A stretch of DNA of 64,000 nt from Arachis hypogaea (Eukaryota; Streptophyta; Magnoliopsida; Fabales; Fabaceae), in assembly GCF_003086295.3 (NCBI RefSeq), contig NC_092051.1, forward strand, positions 81,848,445 to 81,912,444. Reading direction: 5' to 3'. Both the position numbers and the translations under genes were made by a program. Under the pieces are notes generated by a model. The model made no database searches. It saw only the letters and a list, made by a program, of their open reading frames with translations, and was not told the DNA's origin. This document shows, in pieces, positions 22,792 through 34,965 of the stretch; position 1 is the first letter of the stretch, and every line of letters begins with the position of its first letter.

Positions 22792-24254
22792 TGGTGCACG
22801 GAAATCGTGATTCACACTTTTCACATCTCCGCACAACTAACCAGCAAGTGCACTGGGTCGTCCAAGTAATAAACCTTACGTGAGTAAGGGTCGATCCCAC
22901 GGAGATTGTCGGCTTGAAGCAAGCTATGGTCATCTTGTAAATCTCAGTTAGGCAGATTTAAATGGTTACGGGGTTTGGATAATTAAAATATAAATAAAAC
23001 ATAAAATAAGATAAAGGTACTTATGTAATTCATTGGTGGGAATTTCAGATAAGCGTTTGGAGAGCTTTGTTGCTTCTGAAACTCTGCTTTCATATTGCCT
23101 TCTTCCAACCATGCGTGCTCCCTTCCATGGCAAGCTGTAGGATCCTCTCAGTGAAAATGGTCCTCTACAGTTTCTGCACGGCTAATCAACTGTCAGATTT
23201 CTCGTCTCGGATGAAAAATACCAGGTACACCTACCGCATGGCTAATCATCTGTCGATTCCCGCTAGCGTCGAAATAGAATCCATTGATTCTTTTGCACAC
23301 TGTCACTTGCGCCCAACTTTCGCAGGTTTGAAGCTCGTCGCAGTCATCCCTTCCCAGATCCTACTCCAAATACCACAGACAAGGTTTAGACTTTCCGGAT
23401 CCCAGGAATGCTGCCAATGATTCTAGCCTATACCACAAAGATACTAATCTCACAGACTCGGTCTGTGTATTAGATATCCAAGAGAATATACTCCAGCTGT
23501 CGTCCAATTACTACGTTGAACAGCATGTAGACCGCTTTGTGGTTGTCAGGCACGCGGATCTTGGCTAAGCGAGTAACGAAGATTGGGTGATTGTCACGGG
23601 TCACCCCTTTATTCTGACTTAACTGAATTAAGTACGAGAGTATATCTTGGAGAAGAAGTAGGCGTGAATTGAATAGAAAAACAATAGTACTTGCATTAAT
23701 TCATGAAGAACAGCAGAGCTCCACACCTTAATCTATGGGGTGTAGAAACTCCACCGTTGAAAACACATAAGTGAAAAAGGTCTAGGCATTGCCGAATGGC
23801 CAGCCTCCAAGGTCTAAGGACTAAACGTCCAGAGATGTAAAGATAGTCTATGAATACAATAGTAAAAGGTGCTATTTATACTAAACTATTGACTTAGGTT
23901 TACAGAAAATGAATAACTAAGTGCAGATAGTGCAGAAATCCACTTTCGGGGCCCACTTGGTGTGTTCTTGGGCTGAGCATTGAAGCTTTCATGTGCATAG
24001 GTTGTTCCTAGAGTTAAACGCCAACTTTGGTGCCAGTTTGGGCGTTTAACTCCAATTCTAGTGCCAGTTTGGGCGTTTTACGCCAAGATGTTTTAGGCTG
24101 GCTTTGGACGCCAATTTGGGCCATCAAATCTCGAGAAAAGTATAAACTATTATATATTGCTGGAAAGCCCAGGATGTCTACTTTCCTACGCAATTGAGGG
24201 TACACCAATTGGGCTTCTGTAGCTCAAGAAAATCCACTTCGAGTGCAGGAGGGT
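22792..24254 (-). repeat. F2 5' LTR, main part
   Basis: Starts TGGTGCACGG and runs to the F3 insertion; the last five bases AGGGT (24250-24254) are F3's TSD. Palindrome motifs at 24012-24110 and TATA box at 23873-23880. No gene. Confidence 0.9.
23873..23880 (-). promoter_or_regulatory. TATA box of the F2 5' LTR
   Basis: TATAAATA on the minus strand at the conserved F position. The upstream promoter is split by F3, so it is probably silent. Confidence 0.55.
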
Positions 24255-25921
24255 TGATGAGCGAATAATTTATACGCTTTTTGGCATTGTTTTTACATAG
24301 TTTTTAGTATAATTTAGTTAGTTTTTAGTATATTTTATTATTTTTTAAATAAAAATCACATTTCTGGACTTTACTATGAGTTTGTATATTTTTCTATGAT
24401 TTCAGGTATTTTCTAGCTGAAATTGAGGGACTTGAGCAAAAATCTGATTCAGAGGCTGAAGAAGGACTGCAGATGCTATTCGATTCTGACCTCCCTGCAC
24501 TCAAAGTTAATTTTCTGCAGCTACAGAAGTCCAAATGGCACGCTCTCAATTGCGTTGGAAAGTAGACATCCAGAGCTTTCCAGTAATATATAATAGTCCG
24601 TACTTTTCCCGAGTTTAGATGACACAAATTGGCGTTCAATGCTAGCTTTCTGCCCTATTCTGGAGTTTAAAGGCCAGAAACAGGTTGCAAAGCAGAGTTA
24701 AACGCCAGAAACAGGTTACAAACTGGTGTTTAACTCCAAGGAAGACCTCTACACATGAAAGCTTCAATGCTCAGCCCAAGCACACACCAAGTGGGCTCGG
24801 AAGTAGATTTCTGCATCATTTACTCATCTCTGTAAACCCTAGTAACTAGTTTAGTATAAATAGAACTTTTTACTATTGTTTTTATATCTTATCTTTTGAT
24901 CATTTTTAGATCTCTAGACCTCCAAGGGAGGCAGGCCACTCGGCCATGTCTACCCTATTTTCACTTATGTATTTTCAACGGTGGAGTTTCTACACCACAT
25001 AGATTAAGGTGTGGAGCTTTGCTGTTCCTCATGAATTAATGCAAAGTACTATTGTTTTTCTATTCAATTCAAGTCTATTTCTTCTCTAAGATATTCATCT
25101 GCACACAAGAACATGATGAATGTGATGATTATGTTACGCTCATCACCATTCTCACTTATGAACGCGTGCCTGACAAACACTTCCATTCTACATGAAAGCA
25201 AGCTTGAATGCATATCTCTTAGCCTCCTGATTTATGATCAGAGTCTTCGTGGTATAGGCTAGAATTATTGGCGGCCATTCTTGAGATCCAGAAAGTCTAA
25301 ACCTTGTCGTGGTATTCCGAGTAGGATCGGGGAAGGGGTAGCTGTGACGAGCTTCAAATTCGCGAGTGCTGGGCGTAGTGACAGACACAAAAGGATTACT
25401 GAATCCTATTCCAGTAGGATCGAAAACCGACAGATGATTAGCCGTGCGGTGATAGCGCATTTTGGACCATTTTCACTGAGAGGACGTGATGTAGACATTG
25501 ACAACGGTGATGCCCAACATACAGCTTGCCATGGAAAGGAGTAAGAAGGATTGGATGAAAGCAGTAGGAAAGCAGAGGTTCAGAAGGAACAAAAGCATCT
25601 CCATATGCTTATCTGAAACACACAACAATGAATTACATAAGTATTTCTATCCTATTTTATATTTTAATTATATTTTAATTATCAAATCTCCATAACCAAT
25701 TGAATCTACCTGACTGAGAGTTACAAGGTAACCATAGCTTGCTTCAAGCCGATAATCTCCGTGGGATCGACCCTTACTCACGTAAGGTTTATTACTTGGA
25801 CGACCCAGTGCACTTGCTGGTTAGCTGTGCGAAGTTGTGACAAAGAACTAAGATTATGAACGTGCATATTAAGTTTTCAGCGCCGTTACCAAGGAATGAA
25901 CGATCACGATTTTGCATGCCA
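24255..25921 (+). repeat. F3 5' LTR
   Basis: TGATGAGCGAATAATTTATA to GCATGCCA. Palindrome block 24630-24740, with several CG to TG/CA changes compared with the 3' LTR. U5 contains ctccgtgggatcgacccttactcacgtaagg near 25757. No gene. Confidence 0.92.
24855..24862 (+). promoter_or_regulatory. TATA box of the F3 5' LTR promoter
   Basis: TATAAATA in the context agtTATAAATAGaac, 600 bp into the LTR and about 115 bp downstream of the palindrome block. Confidence 0.65.
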
Positions 25922-25927
25922 AGTTTT

Positions 25928-25945
25928 TGATGCCGTTGCCGGGGA
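25928..25945 (+). other. Primer-binding site of F3 (tRNA-Asp)
   Basis: TGATGCCGTTGCCGGGGA, two mismatches (GC to AT) from the tRNA-Asp complement, 6 bases after the LTR. Confidence 0.85.
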
Positions 25946-26125
25946 TTGTTCGAGTTTGGACAACTGACGATTCATCTTGTTGCTCAGATTAGGTAATTTT
26001 ATTTTAACTTTAAGCTTTTTGTTTTTGTTTTTATTTTCAAAAAAAATAAAAAAAAATTTAAAATAAATTATTCTATGGCTTCAGAATTTTTAAGAAGGAA
26101 TTCTAGAATTTCATGGGAAATGTTG

Positions 26126-26320
26126 AATCCTGGCTGGCTGTAAAGTCATGTCTAAATTCTTTTGGACTGAGGCTTCTTCTTCACATGCTTGAACTATGTA
26201 TGCTGAAGCTTGGCTGGCCATTGGCCATGTCTAGTGTTTTGGACTGGAGCTTTCACTGAAAGCTTGGCTGGCTAGTAAGCCATGTCTAATTCCTGGAACG
26301 GAGTTTTAGACTAACATTGC
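26126..26320 (+). repeat. F3 leader tandem repeats
   Basis: Three units with GGCTGGC, a CATGTCTA block and a tttggac block, near 26132, 26210 and 26268. Same structure as in F1 and F2. Confidence 0.75.
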
Positions 26321-27690
26321 AAGATTCCTGGAATTCCTATTAAAAATTTTGAAATCCTTATTTTCCTTTTCAAAAGAATTTTCGAAAAATCCAAAAAAAT
26401 TTATAAAATCATAAAATCAAAAATACTTTGATGTTTCTTGCTTGATTCTATTGTCTAATTGTAAGTTTGGTGTCAATTGCATGCTTTTAACTTTTCTTAA
26501 ATTTTCAAAGAACACATGCATTGAGTTTCTTTCGTGTTCTTCATGATCTTCAAGTTGTTCTTGATGATTTTCTATGTTTGATCTTTAATTTTTCTTGTTC
26601 TTCATCTTTTCTTGTTTTTCATATGCATTTTCTAGTTATTAGTGTTTAAGGTTTGAAAATTTCTAAGTTTGGTGTCTTGCATGTTTTTCTTTTCTAAAAA
26701 TTTTCAAAAATAAGTTCTTGGTGTTCATCTTGACATTCAAAGTGTTCTTGGTGTTCATCTTGACACTTAAAGTGTTCTTGCATGCATCATGTGTTTTGAT
26801 CTTGAATTTTCATGTTTTGAGTCTTTTTTGTTGTTTTTCTCTCTCTTCTTAAAATTCAAAAATAAAAAAAATATCTTTCCCTTATCCTCTCATAAATTTT
26901 CAAAAATTTGGTTCGAGTTAGTCAAAAAGTTTTTAAATTTAATTGTTTCTTATGAGTCAAATCAAATTTTTAATTTAAAAATTCTATCTTTTTCAAAACT
27001 TTTTTTTTCAAAAATCAAATCTTTTTCATTTTTTTTCTTTCATAATTTCAAAATTTTCAAAATTTTTTTCTTATTTCCATTTCATATTTTCGAAATTAAT
27101 GCTAACAATTAATGTGATTGATTCAAAAATTTTAAAGTTTGTTACTTGCCTATTAAGAAAGATTCCATCTTTAAATTTTAAAATCATATCTTTTTGTTTC
27201 TTGTTAGTCAAGTAATCAACTTCAATTTTCAAAATCAAATCTTTTTAATTTCCAATTCATATTTTTTTTCAAAATAAATTTCAATCACATCTTTTTTTTA
27301 AATCAATTTCAAAATCAATTTTCAAATCTTTTTCAATTAACCACTTAAATTTTTGTTTGATTTTAAAAGTTTTCTATTTCAATCATATCTTTTTCAAAAC
27401 CACCTAACTAATTTTCTCTCTCTAATTTTCGAAAACTCCTTCCCGCTTTTTCAAAATTCTTTTTAATTAACTAATTGTTTTAAAATTTTAATTTAATTTT
27501 ATTTCTCTTTTTTAATTTTTGAATTCTAATTAATATTTAAAATAAAAACAAAAATATTTTTATTTTATTTTAATTAATTTTCGAATTTTTCTCTTCTCCT
27601 TCTTCTATTCTCTTCTTCTTCTACTTACATATAGAAATCTCTATACTGTGACATAGAGGATTCCATATTTTCTGTTCTCTTCTTTTTCAC
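26321..27690 (+). other. F3 AT-rich leader
   Basis: Very T-rich on this strand. TAAGTTTGGTGT occurs at 26462-26473 and 26664-26675. Many former TTTTCGAAAA palindromes read TTTTCAAAA here. No gene. Confidence 0.7.
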
Positions 27691-29957
27691 ATGAGCAGGA
27701 GCAAGGATAAGAACATTCTTGTTAAAGCTGATCCGGAACCTAAAAGGACTCTGAAGAGGAAGCTAAGAGAAGCTAAAACACAACACTCTGAAGAGAACTT
27801 TACTGAAATATTTGAAAAAGAAGTAGAGATGGCCGAAACCAATAACAATGGTGGAGGTGCAAGGAAGATGCTTAGCGACTTTACTGCACTAAATTCCAAC
27901 TTACATGCAAGAAGTATCTCAATCCCTGCCATTGGAGCAAACAATTTTGAGCTAAAGCCTCAATTAGTTTCTCTGATGCAACAGAATTGCAAGTTTCATG
28001 GACTTCCATCAGAAGATCCTTTTCAGTTCTTAACTAAATTCTTGCAGATCTGTGATACTGTTAAGACCAATGGGGTTCATCCCGAGGTCTATAGGCTTAT
28101 GTTTTTCCCGTTTGCTATAAGAGACAGAGCTAGAATATGGTTGGACTCTCAACCTAAAGATAGTCTGAACTCTTGGGATAAGCTGGTCACGGCTTTCTTA
28201 GCCAAGTTCTTTCCTCCTCAAAAGCTTAGCAAGCTTAGAGTGGATGTTCAAACCTTCAAACAGAAAGAAGGTGAATCCCTCTATGAAGCTTGGGAGAGGT
28301 ATAAGCAACTGACCAAAAAGTGTCCTTCTGACATGCTTTCAGAATGGACCATCCTAGATATATTCTATGATGGTCTGTCTGAATTATCTAAGATGTCATT
28401 GGACCATTTTGCAGGTGGATCCATTCACCTAAAGAAAACACCTGCAGAAGCTCAAGAACTCATTGACATGGTTGCAAATAACCAGTTTATGTACACTTCT
28501 GAAAGGAATCCTGTGAGTAATTGGATGCCTCAGAGGAAGGGAGTTCTTGAAATCGATACTCTGAATGCCATATTGGCTCAGAATAAAATATTGACTCAGT
28601 AAGTCAATATGATCTTTCAGAGTCTGAATGGATTGCAAGCTGTATCCAACAGTACTAAAAAGACATCTTCTGAAGAAGAAGCTTATGATCCTGAGAACCC
28701 TGCAATAGCAGAGGTGAATTACATGGGTGAACCCTATGGAAACACATATAATCCCTCATAGAGAAATCATCCAAATTTCTCATGGAAGGATCAACAAAAG
28801 CCTCAACAAGGCTTTAATAATGGTGGAAGAAACAGGTTTAGCAATAGCAAGCCTTTCCCATCATCCACTCAGCAACAGACAGAGAATTCTGAGCAGAATC
28901 CATCTAACTTAGCAAATATAGTCTCTGATCTATCTAAGGCCACTCTAAGTTTCATGAATGAAACAAGGTCCTCCATAAGAAATTTGGAGGCACAAGTGGG
29001 CCAGCTGAGTAAAAGAGTCACTGAAACTCCTCCTAGTACTCTCACAAGCAATACAGAAGAGAATCCAAAAAGAGAGTGCAAGGCCATAACCTTACTTGGT
29101 GTGGTTGAACCCAAAGAGGAGGAGGAGGACATGAATCCTAGTGAGGAAGACCTCCTGGGACATTCAGTGACCACTAAGGAGTTTCCCTTTGAGGAACCAA
29201 AGGAATCTGAGGCTCATCTAGAGACCATAGAGATTCCATTAAACCTCTTTTTACCATTCATGAGCTCTGATGACTATTCATCTTCTGAAGAAGATGAAGA
29301 CATTGCTGAAGAACAAGTTGCTCAATATTTAGGAGCAATCATGAAGCTGAACGCCAAATTATTTGGTAATGAGACTTGGGAGGATGAACCTCCATTGCTC
29401 ATCAAGGAACTAAATGCCTTGGTTCAGCAAATTCTACCTCAAAAGAAACAGGATCCTGGTAAATTCCTAATTCCCTGTAACATAGGCACCATGACCTTTG
29501 AGAAGGCTCTGTGTGACCTGGGGTCAGGAATAAACTTAATGCCACTCTCTGTAATGGAGAAACTTAGGATCTTTGAGGTGCAAGTTGCTAGAATCTCTTT
29601 AGAGATGGCAGACAACTCAAGAAGATGAAGGTTGAAGGCCTTTACATCCCTGCTGATTTCATAATCCTAGACCCTGGGGAGGATGAGGATGAATCCATCA
29701 TCCTTGGAAGATCCTTCCTAGCCACAGCAAGAGCTGTGATTGATGTGGACAGAGAAGAGTTGGTCCTTCAACTGAATAAGGATAACCTTATGTTTAAAAC
29801 TCAAGGATCTCTTTCTGTAACCATGGAGAGTAAGCATGAAAAGCTTCTCTCACTGCAGAGTCAACTAAAGCCCCCACAGTCAAACTCTAAGTTTGGTGTT
29901 GGGAGGCCACAACCAAACTCTAAGTTTGGTGTTGAACCCCCACATTCAATGCTCTGA
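27691..29957 (+). pseudogene. gag-pro: F3 gag-pro, broken by stops and a small deletion
   Basis: Starts MSRSKDKNILVKADPEP. The capsid core is intact to 28602, where TAA interrupts (sister copies have CAA). A second stop, TAG in place of TGG, lies near 28760. The frame is then kept to 29628. The protease has CDLGSGINLMPL (catalytic Asp codon 29515-29517). A deletion of roughly 30 bases near 29622 removes the segment equivalent to KQAYGLVEDVL and shifts the frame. The last part (29625-29957) carries ILGRSFLATA and two NSKFGV repeats. No zinc knuckle and no RT domain. Confidence 0.88.
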
Positions 29958-30850
29958 ACATCTGTGAGGCTCCATGGGAGCTCACTATCAAGCTATTGAC
30001 TTTAAAGAAGTGCTTGTTGGGAGGCAACCCAATGTTATTTAATTATATCTATTTATTTTCTATTGTTATTTTATGCTATTTTTAGGTTGATGATCATGTG
30101 GAGTCACAAAAACTACTAAAAAATCAAAAACAGAATGAAAAACAGCATAAAAAATAGCTCACCCTGGAGGAAGAGCTTACTGGCATTTAAACGCCAGTAA
30201 AAAGCATCAAACTGGCGTTTAACGCCAGAAAGAAGCATCAAGCTGGCGTTAAACGCCAGAAACAAGCACCAGACTGGCGTTTAACACCAAAAACAGGCAG
30301 CAGTCTAGCGTTAAACGCCAGTATTGCAAACAAAGGGCATTTTGCACGCTTAATTGGACCAGGGATGCTAAATCCTTGACCCCTCAGGATCTGTGGACCC
30401 CACAGGATCCCCCACAAGATCTGTGGACCCAACAGGATCCGCACCTACCCTAACTCTCTCTCTTCACACCTTTTCATAACCCTCTTCCCCAAATACCCTT
30501 CACCAATCACCTCAATCACTCTTCCCCATCACCTCTTAACCACTCACATCCATCCACTCTTCCCCATGAACCCCACATACCTCCAAAATTCAAATTCTTT
30601 TCCCTCCCAAACCCAACTCTAATGGCCGAACCCTAAACCTCCCCCCACTCCTATATAAACCCCTCATTCATACTCCATTTTCACACATTACAACCATCAC
30701 TTCTCTCCCTTGGCTGAATACACCCTCTCCTTCCATCTCCTCCATTTTCTTTTTCTTCTACTACTTTCTTTCTTCTTTTGCTCGGGGACGAGCAAACATT
30801 TTAAGTTTGGTGTGGCAAAAGCATTGCTTTTTGTTTTTCCATAACAATTA
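29958..30850 (+). other. F3 spacer between gag-pro and ORF2
   Basis: Non-coding. Contains the palindrome cluster, two copies of the gatctgtggacccaacaggatc phrase (30388-30440), and a C/T-rich leader before ORF2 with TAAGTTTGGTGT at 30802-30813. Confidence 0.75.
30178..30325. repeat. F3 internal palindrome cluster
   Basis: Five near-perfect copies of the inverted repeat in about 145 bp (tggcatttaaacgccag, ctggcgtttaacgccag, ctggcgttaaacgccag, ctggcgtttaacacc, agcgttaaacgccag). This is the cleanest example in the window. Confidence 0.9.
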
Positions 30851-31345
30851 ATGGCACCTAAGGCCAGAGAAACCTCAAGAAAGAGGAAAGGGAAGGCAAT
30901 TGCTTCCACCTCTGAGTCATGGAAGATGGAGAGATTCATCTCTAAGGTCCATCAAGACAACTTCTATGAAGTTGTGGCCAAGAAGAAAGTGATCCCTGAG
31001 GTTCCTTTCAAGCTCAAAAAGAGCAAATATCCGGAGATCAGACAAGAGATTAGAAGAAGAGGATGGAAAGTTCTCTCTAATCCTATTCAACAAGTCATGA
31101 TCTTAATGGTTCAAGAGTTCTATGCAAACGCATGGATCACTAGGAACCATGATCAAAGTGTGAACCCGAATCCAAAGAATTGGCTTATCATGGTTCGGGG
31201 AAAATACTTAGATTTCAGTCCGGAAAATGTAAGGTTGGCGTTCAACTTGCCAATGATGCAAGAAAATGCACGCCCCTACACTAGAAGGGTCAATTTTGAT
31301 CAAAGGTTGGACCAAGTCCTCATGGACATATGTGTGGAAGAAGCT

Positions 31346-32830
31346 TGAAAAATGGAAGATTGACGGTTTAGAATTCAGAATAAATTCCCGTTGCAAGTAT
31401 AGTTTCTAAACTGAGCAATCGACCTTTCTTACAAACGTTTTGGTTGTCACAAGTAACAAACCTCTTTAAAATTGATAACCGAAGTATTTAAACCTCGGGT
31501 CGTCTTCTCAAGGAACTGCAGGGAGGTATGTTCTTATTATTGGTCATGAGTTTTGTAAATTGGGGTTTTGAAAGTAAGGAACAAATAATTTAAATGACAA
31601 ATAAAATAAATAAACAACTGTAAAATAAACTCTTGGCAAGGTATGAAAATTCGGAAGTCCTATCCTAGTTGTCCTTATCAATGGTGATGAGAATTATATT
31701 TTGCTCTCCACTATGTCAACCTCTAACTATTAAGGTAAGTTGAGTGGGTAAATCAATTTAACGCCTAAAGTCCTAGTTAATTCCTAAGGAAAGACTAGAG
31801 TTAAAGGGATTTAAATCAATCAGCAAGGATATCAGTTATTAACCACGATGAGTTTGACAACTCAAGAGTTACCAATTAATCAACCAAAGCCAAAAGGGGA
31901 AAATCTAAATTATTAATGTAAATAAAGGAAAGCAGTCATAATTCTGAAATACCTCAAATTATATTAAATAGAAAATTAAATCTAAACATGAATGGTTCAT
32001 AAGCCAAATTGGCAATAAAAGTAATTAAAGGATAACATTAAAATAACTAAAAGTAAAAGAGAAATATAAAGTAAAAGGAATGTTGAACCTGATGAAGAGT
32101 TGAAATTCTAAATCCTTTAAGAGGAATTCTAATCCTAAAAACCTAAGAGAGATGAGAGAACCTCTCTCTCTAAAAACTACATCTAAACTATGAAAAGTGA
32201 ATAATTGAAGACATTATAATGAATGGATGCATTCCCCCACTTTATGACCTCTAATCTGTGCCTTCTGAACTTGGATCTGGGCCAAAAAGGGATTCAGAAA
32301 TTGCTGGGAGCATTTTCTGTAATTTCTGATGCGTGGCGTCTGTCACGCGACCGCGTGGGTCACGCGGTCGCGTCATCTGGAGTTTTCCTTGTCACGCGTT
32401 CACTTCGGTCACGCGTACGCGTCATCTGTGTTCTGCTCTTAGCGTGCGTCCGCGTCAGTCACGCGTTCGCGTCACTGCCTTTTTCACGCTGGGCATGCGA
32501 CCGTGTCGTCCATGCATTCGCGTCGCTGCCAGTTTCTTTAAAAACTCCATTTTATGCTCTCCTTCCATTTTTGTATGTTTCCTTTCCATCCTTTAAGTCA
32601 TTCCTGCCTTAGAAGATCTGAAACTACTCAACACACAAATCACGGCATCGAATGGTAATAAAGGGTAATTAAAATAATTATTTTTAAAGCATAGGAAACG
32701 TGTTTTTCACATATATCACATAATAAGGAAGGGAAAGTAAAACCATGCAATTTACATGAATAAGTGGGTGAAGGGTTGAATAAATCACTTAAATTGAGCA
32801 CAATATATATCATAAAACATGGGTTTATCA
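31346..32830 (-). repeat. T, first LTR
   Basis: Ends gggtttatca at 32830. Palindrome block 32335-32530 with CACGCGACCGCGTG-like and CACGCGGTCGCGTC-like sites. Short open frames in it come from that block. No gene. Confidence 0.88.
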
Positions 32831-32834
32831 ATTT

Positions 32835-34303
32835 TGAAGAACGGAAGATTGACGGTTTAGAATTTAGAATTCAGAATAAATTTCCGTCGCAAGTATAGTT
32901 TCTAAACCGAGCAATCGACCTTTCTTACAAACGTTTTGGTTGTCACAAGTAACAAACCCCTTTAAACTTGATAATCGAAGTATTTAAACCTCGGGTCGTC
33001 TTCTCAAGGAATTGCAGGGAGGTATGTTTTTATTATTGGTTATGAGTATTGTAAATTGGGGTTTTGAAAGTAAGGAACAAATAATTTAAATGACAAATAA
33101 AATAAATAAACAACTGTAAAATAAACTCTTGGCTAGGTATGAAAATTCGGAAGTCCTATCCTAGTAGTCCTTATCAATGGTGATGAGAATTATATTTTGC
33201 TCTCCACTAAGTCAACCTCTAATTATTAAGGTAAGTTGAGTGGGTAAATCAATTTAACGCCTAAAGTCCTAGTTAATTCCTAAGGAAAGACTAGAGTTAT
33301 AGGGATTTAAATCAATCAGCAAGGATATCAGTTATTAATCACGGTGAGTTTGACAACTCAAGAGTTACCAATTAATCAACCAAAGCCAAAAGAGGAAAAT
33401 CTAAATTATTAATGTAAATAAAGGAAAGCAGTCATAATTCTGAAATACCTCAAATTATATTAAATAGAAAATTAAATCTAAACATGAATGGTTCATAAGC
33501 CAAATTGGCAATAAAAGTAATTAAAGGATAACATTAAAATAACGGAAAGTAAAAGAGAAATATAAAGTAAAAGAAATGTTGAACCTGATGAAGAGTTGAA
33601 ATTCTAAATCCTTTAAGAGGAATTCTAATTCTAAAAACCTAAGAGAGAGGAGAGAACCTCTCTCTCTAAAAACTACATCTAAACTATGAAAAGTCAATAA
33701 TTGAAGACATTCTAATGAATGGATGCATTCCTCCACTTTATGACCTCTAATCTGTGCCTTCTAGACTTGGATCTGGGCGAAAAAGGGATTCAGAAATCGC
33801 TGGGAGTGTTTTCTATAATTTCTGGTGCGTAGCGTCTGTCACGTGTCCGCGTGGGTCATGCGGTCACGTCATATGGAGTTTTCCTTGTCACGCATTCGCT
33901 TCGATCATGAGTACGCGTCATCTGTGTTCTGCTCTTGGCGCGTGTCCGCGTCAGTCACTCGTTCGCGTCGCTGCCTTTTTCGCGCTGGGCATGCAACCGT
34001 GTCGTCCATACGTTCGCGTCGCTGCCAGTTTCTTCAAAAACTCCATTTTGTGCTTTCCTTCCATTTTTGTATGTTTCCTTTCCATCCTTTAAGTCATTCC
34101 TGCCTTAGAAGATCTGAAACTACTCAACACAGAAATCACGGCATCGAATGGTAATAAAGAGTAATTAAAATAATTATTTTTAAAGCATAGGAAACATGTT
34201 TTTCACATATATCACATAATAAGGAAGGGAAAGTAAAACCATGCAATTTACATGAATAAGTGAGAAGACCGGACAATATATATCATAAAATATGGGTTTA
34301 TTA
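32835..34303 (-). repeat. T, second LTR
   Basis: Close copy of the first LTR. Its outer end reads TTTATTA instead of TTTATCA. A stretch near 34262-34275 is replaced by GAGAAGACCGGAC (see findings). Palindrome block 33828-34025, more decayed than in the first LTR. No gene. Confidence 0.88.
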
Positions 34304-34965
34304 GAGCTCAATGGAAAGTTGACTCAAGAGGCAAGCTGGTTCAATTGAGAAGACCGGACCTTAAGCCTGTAGCTAGAGGATGGTTGGAGTTCATCCAACG
34401 CTCAATTATTCCTACTAGCAACCGGTCTGAAGTTACTGTAGACCGAGCCATCATGATCCATAGTATCATGATTGGGGAAGAAGTGGAAGTTCAAGAGATT
34501 ATACCTCAAGAACTCTATAAGGTGGCTGACAAGTCTTCCACTTTGGCAAGGTTAGCCTTTCCTCACCTCATTTGCCACCTCTGCAATTCGGCTGGAATTG
34601 ACATAGAGGGAGACATCCTCATTGATGAGGACAAGCCCATCACAAAGAAAAGGATGGAACAAACAAGAGATCATGGACCTCAACAAGAGCATGAGGAAAT
34701 CCCTCACCATGAAATCCTTGAGATGCTTCAAGGGATGCACTTCCCTCCACAAAACTATTGGGAGCAAATAAACACTTCCCTAGCAAAATTAAGTTCCAAC
34801 ATGGGACAACTAAGGATGGAGCACTAAGAGCACTCCATCATCCTCCATGAGATTAGAGAAGATCAAAGAGCTATAAGGGAGGAGCAACAAAGACAAGGAA
34901 GAGACATAGAGGAGCTCAAGAGCACCATTGGTCCTTCAAGAAAAGGAAGATGCCACCCTCACTAA

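Larger units (their letters stand above)
31346..34303 (-). mobile_element. T, insertion of two tandem LTRs
   Basis: Flanked by AAGCT (31341-31345) and GAGCT (34304-34308), a TSD with one change. It consists of LTR 31346-32830, four bases ATTT, and LTR 32835-34303. There is no interior at all. On the minus strand the four bases read AAAT, the bases that follow the LTR just before the PBS in Z (52359-52362). LTR sequence relates it to Z and Y (same ends, same cluster type, CATAAAG where Z has TATAAAG). Confidence 0.9.
30851..34965 (+). pseudogene. F3 ORF2, split by insertion T
   Basis: Same protein as F1 ORF2. The first part (30851-31345) runs from MAPKARETSRKRKG to LMDICVEEA. The second part resumes at 34309 after T and its TSD (QWKVDSRGK) and goes to 34965. 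One further stop at 34825-34827, TAA where F1 has CAA, precedes the coiled-coil tail. Both parts align with F1 without other visible breaks, so the gene was nearly intact before T arrived. Confidence 0.88.

Noticed and set aside
31208..31396. 62-codon minus-strand open frame at the T junction
   Set aside because: Antisense shadow of F3 ORF2 extended into T.
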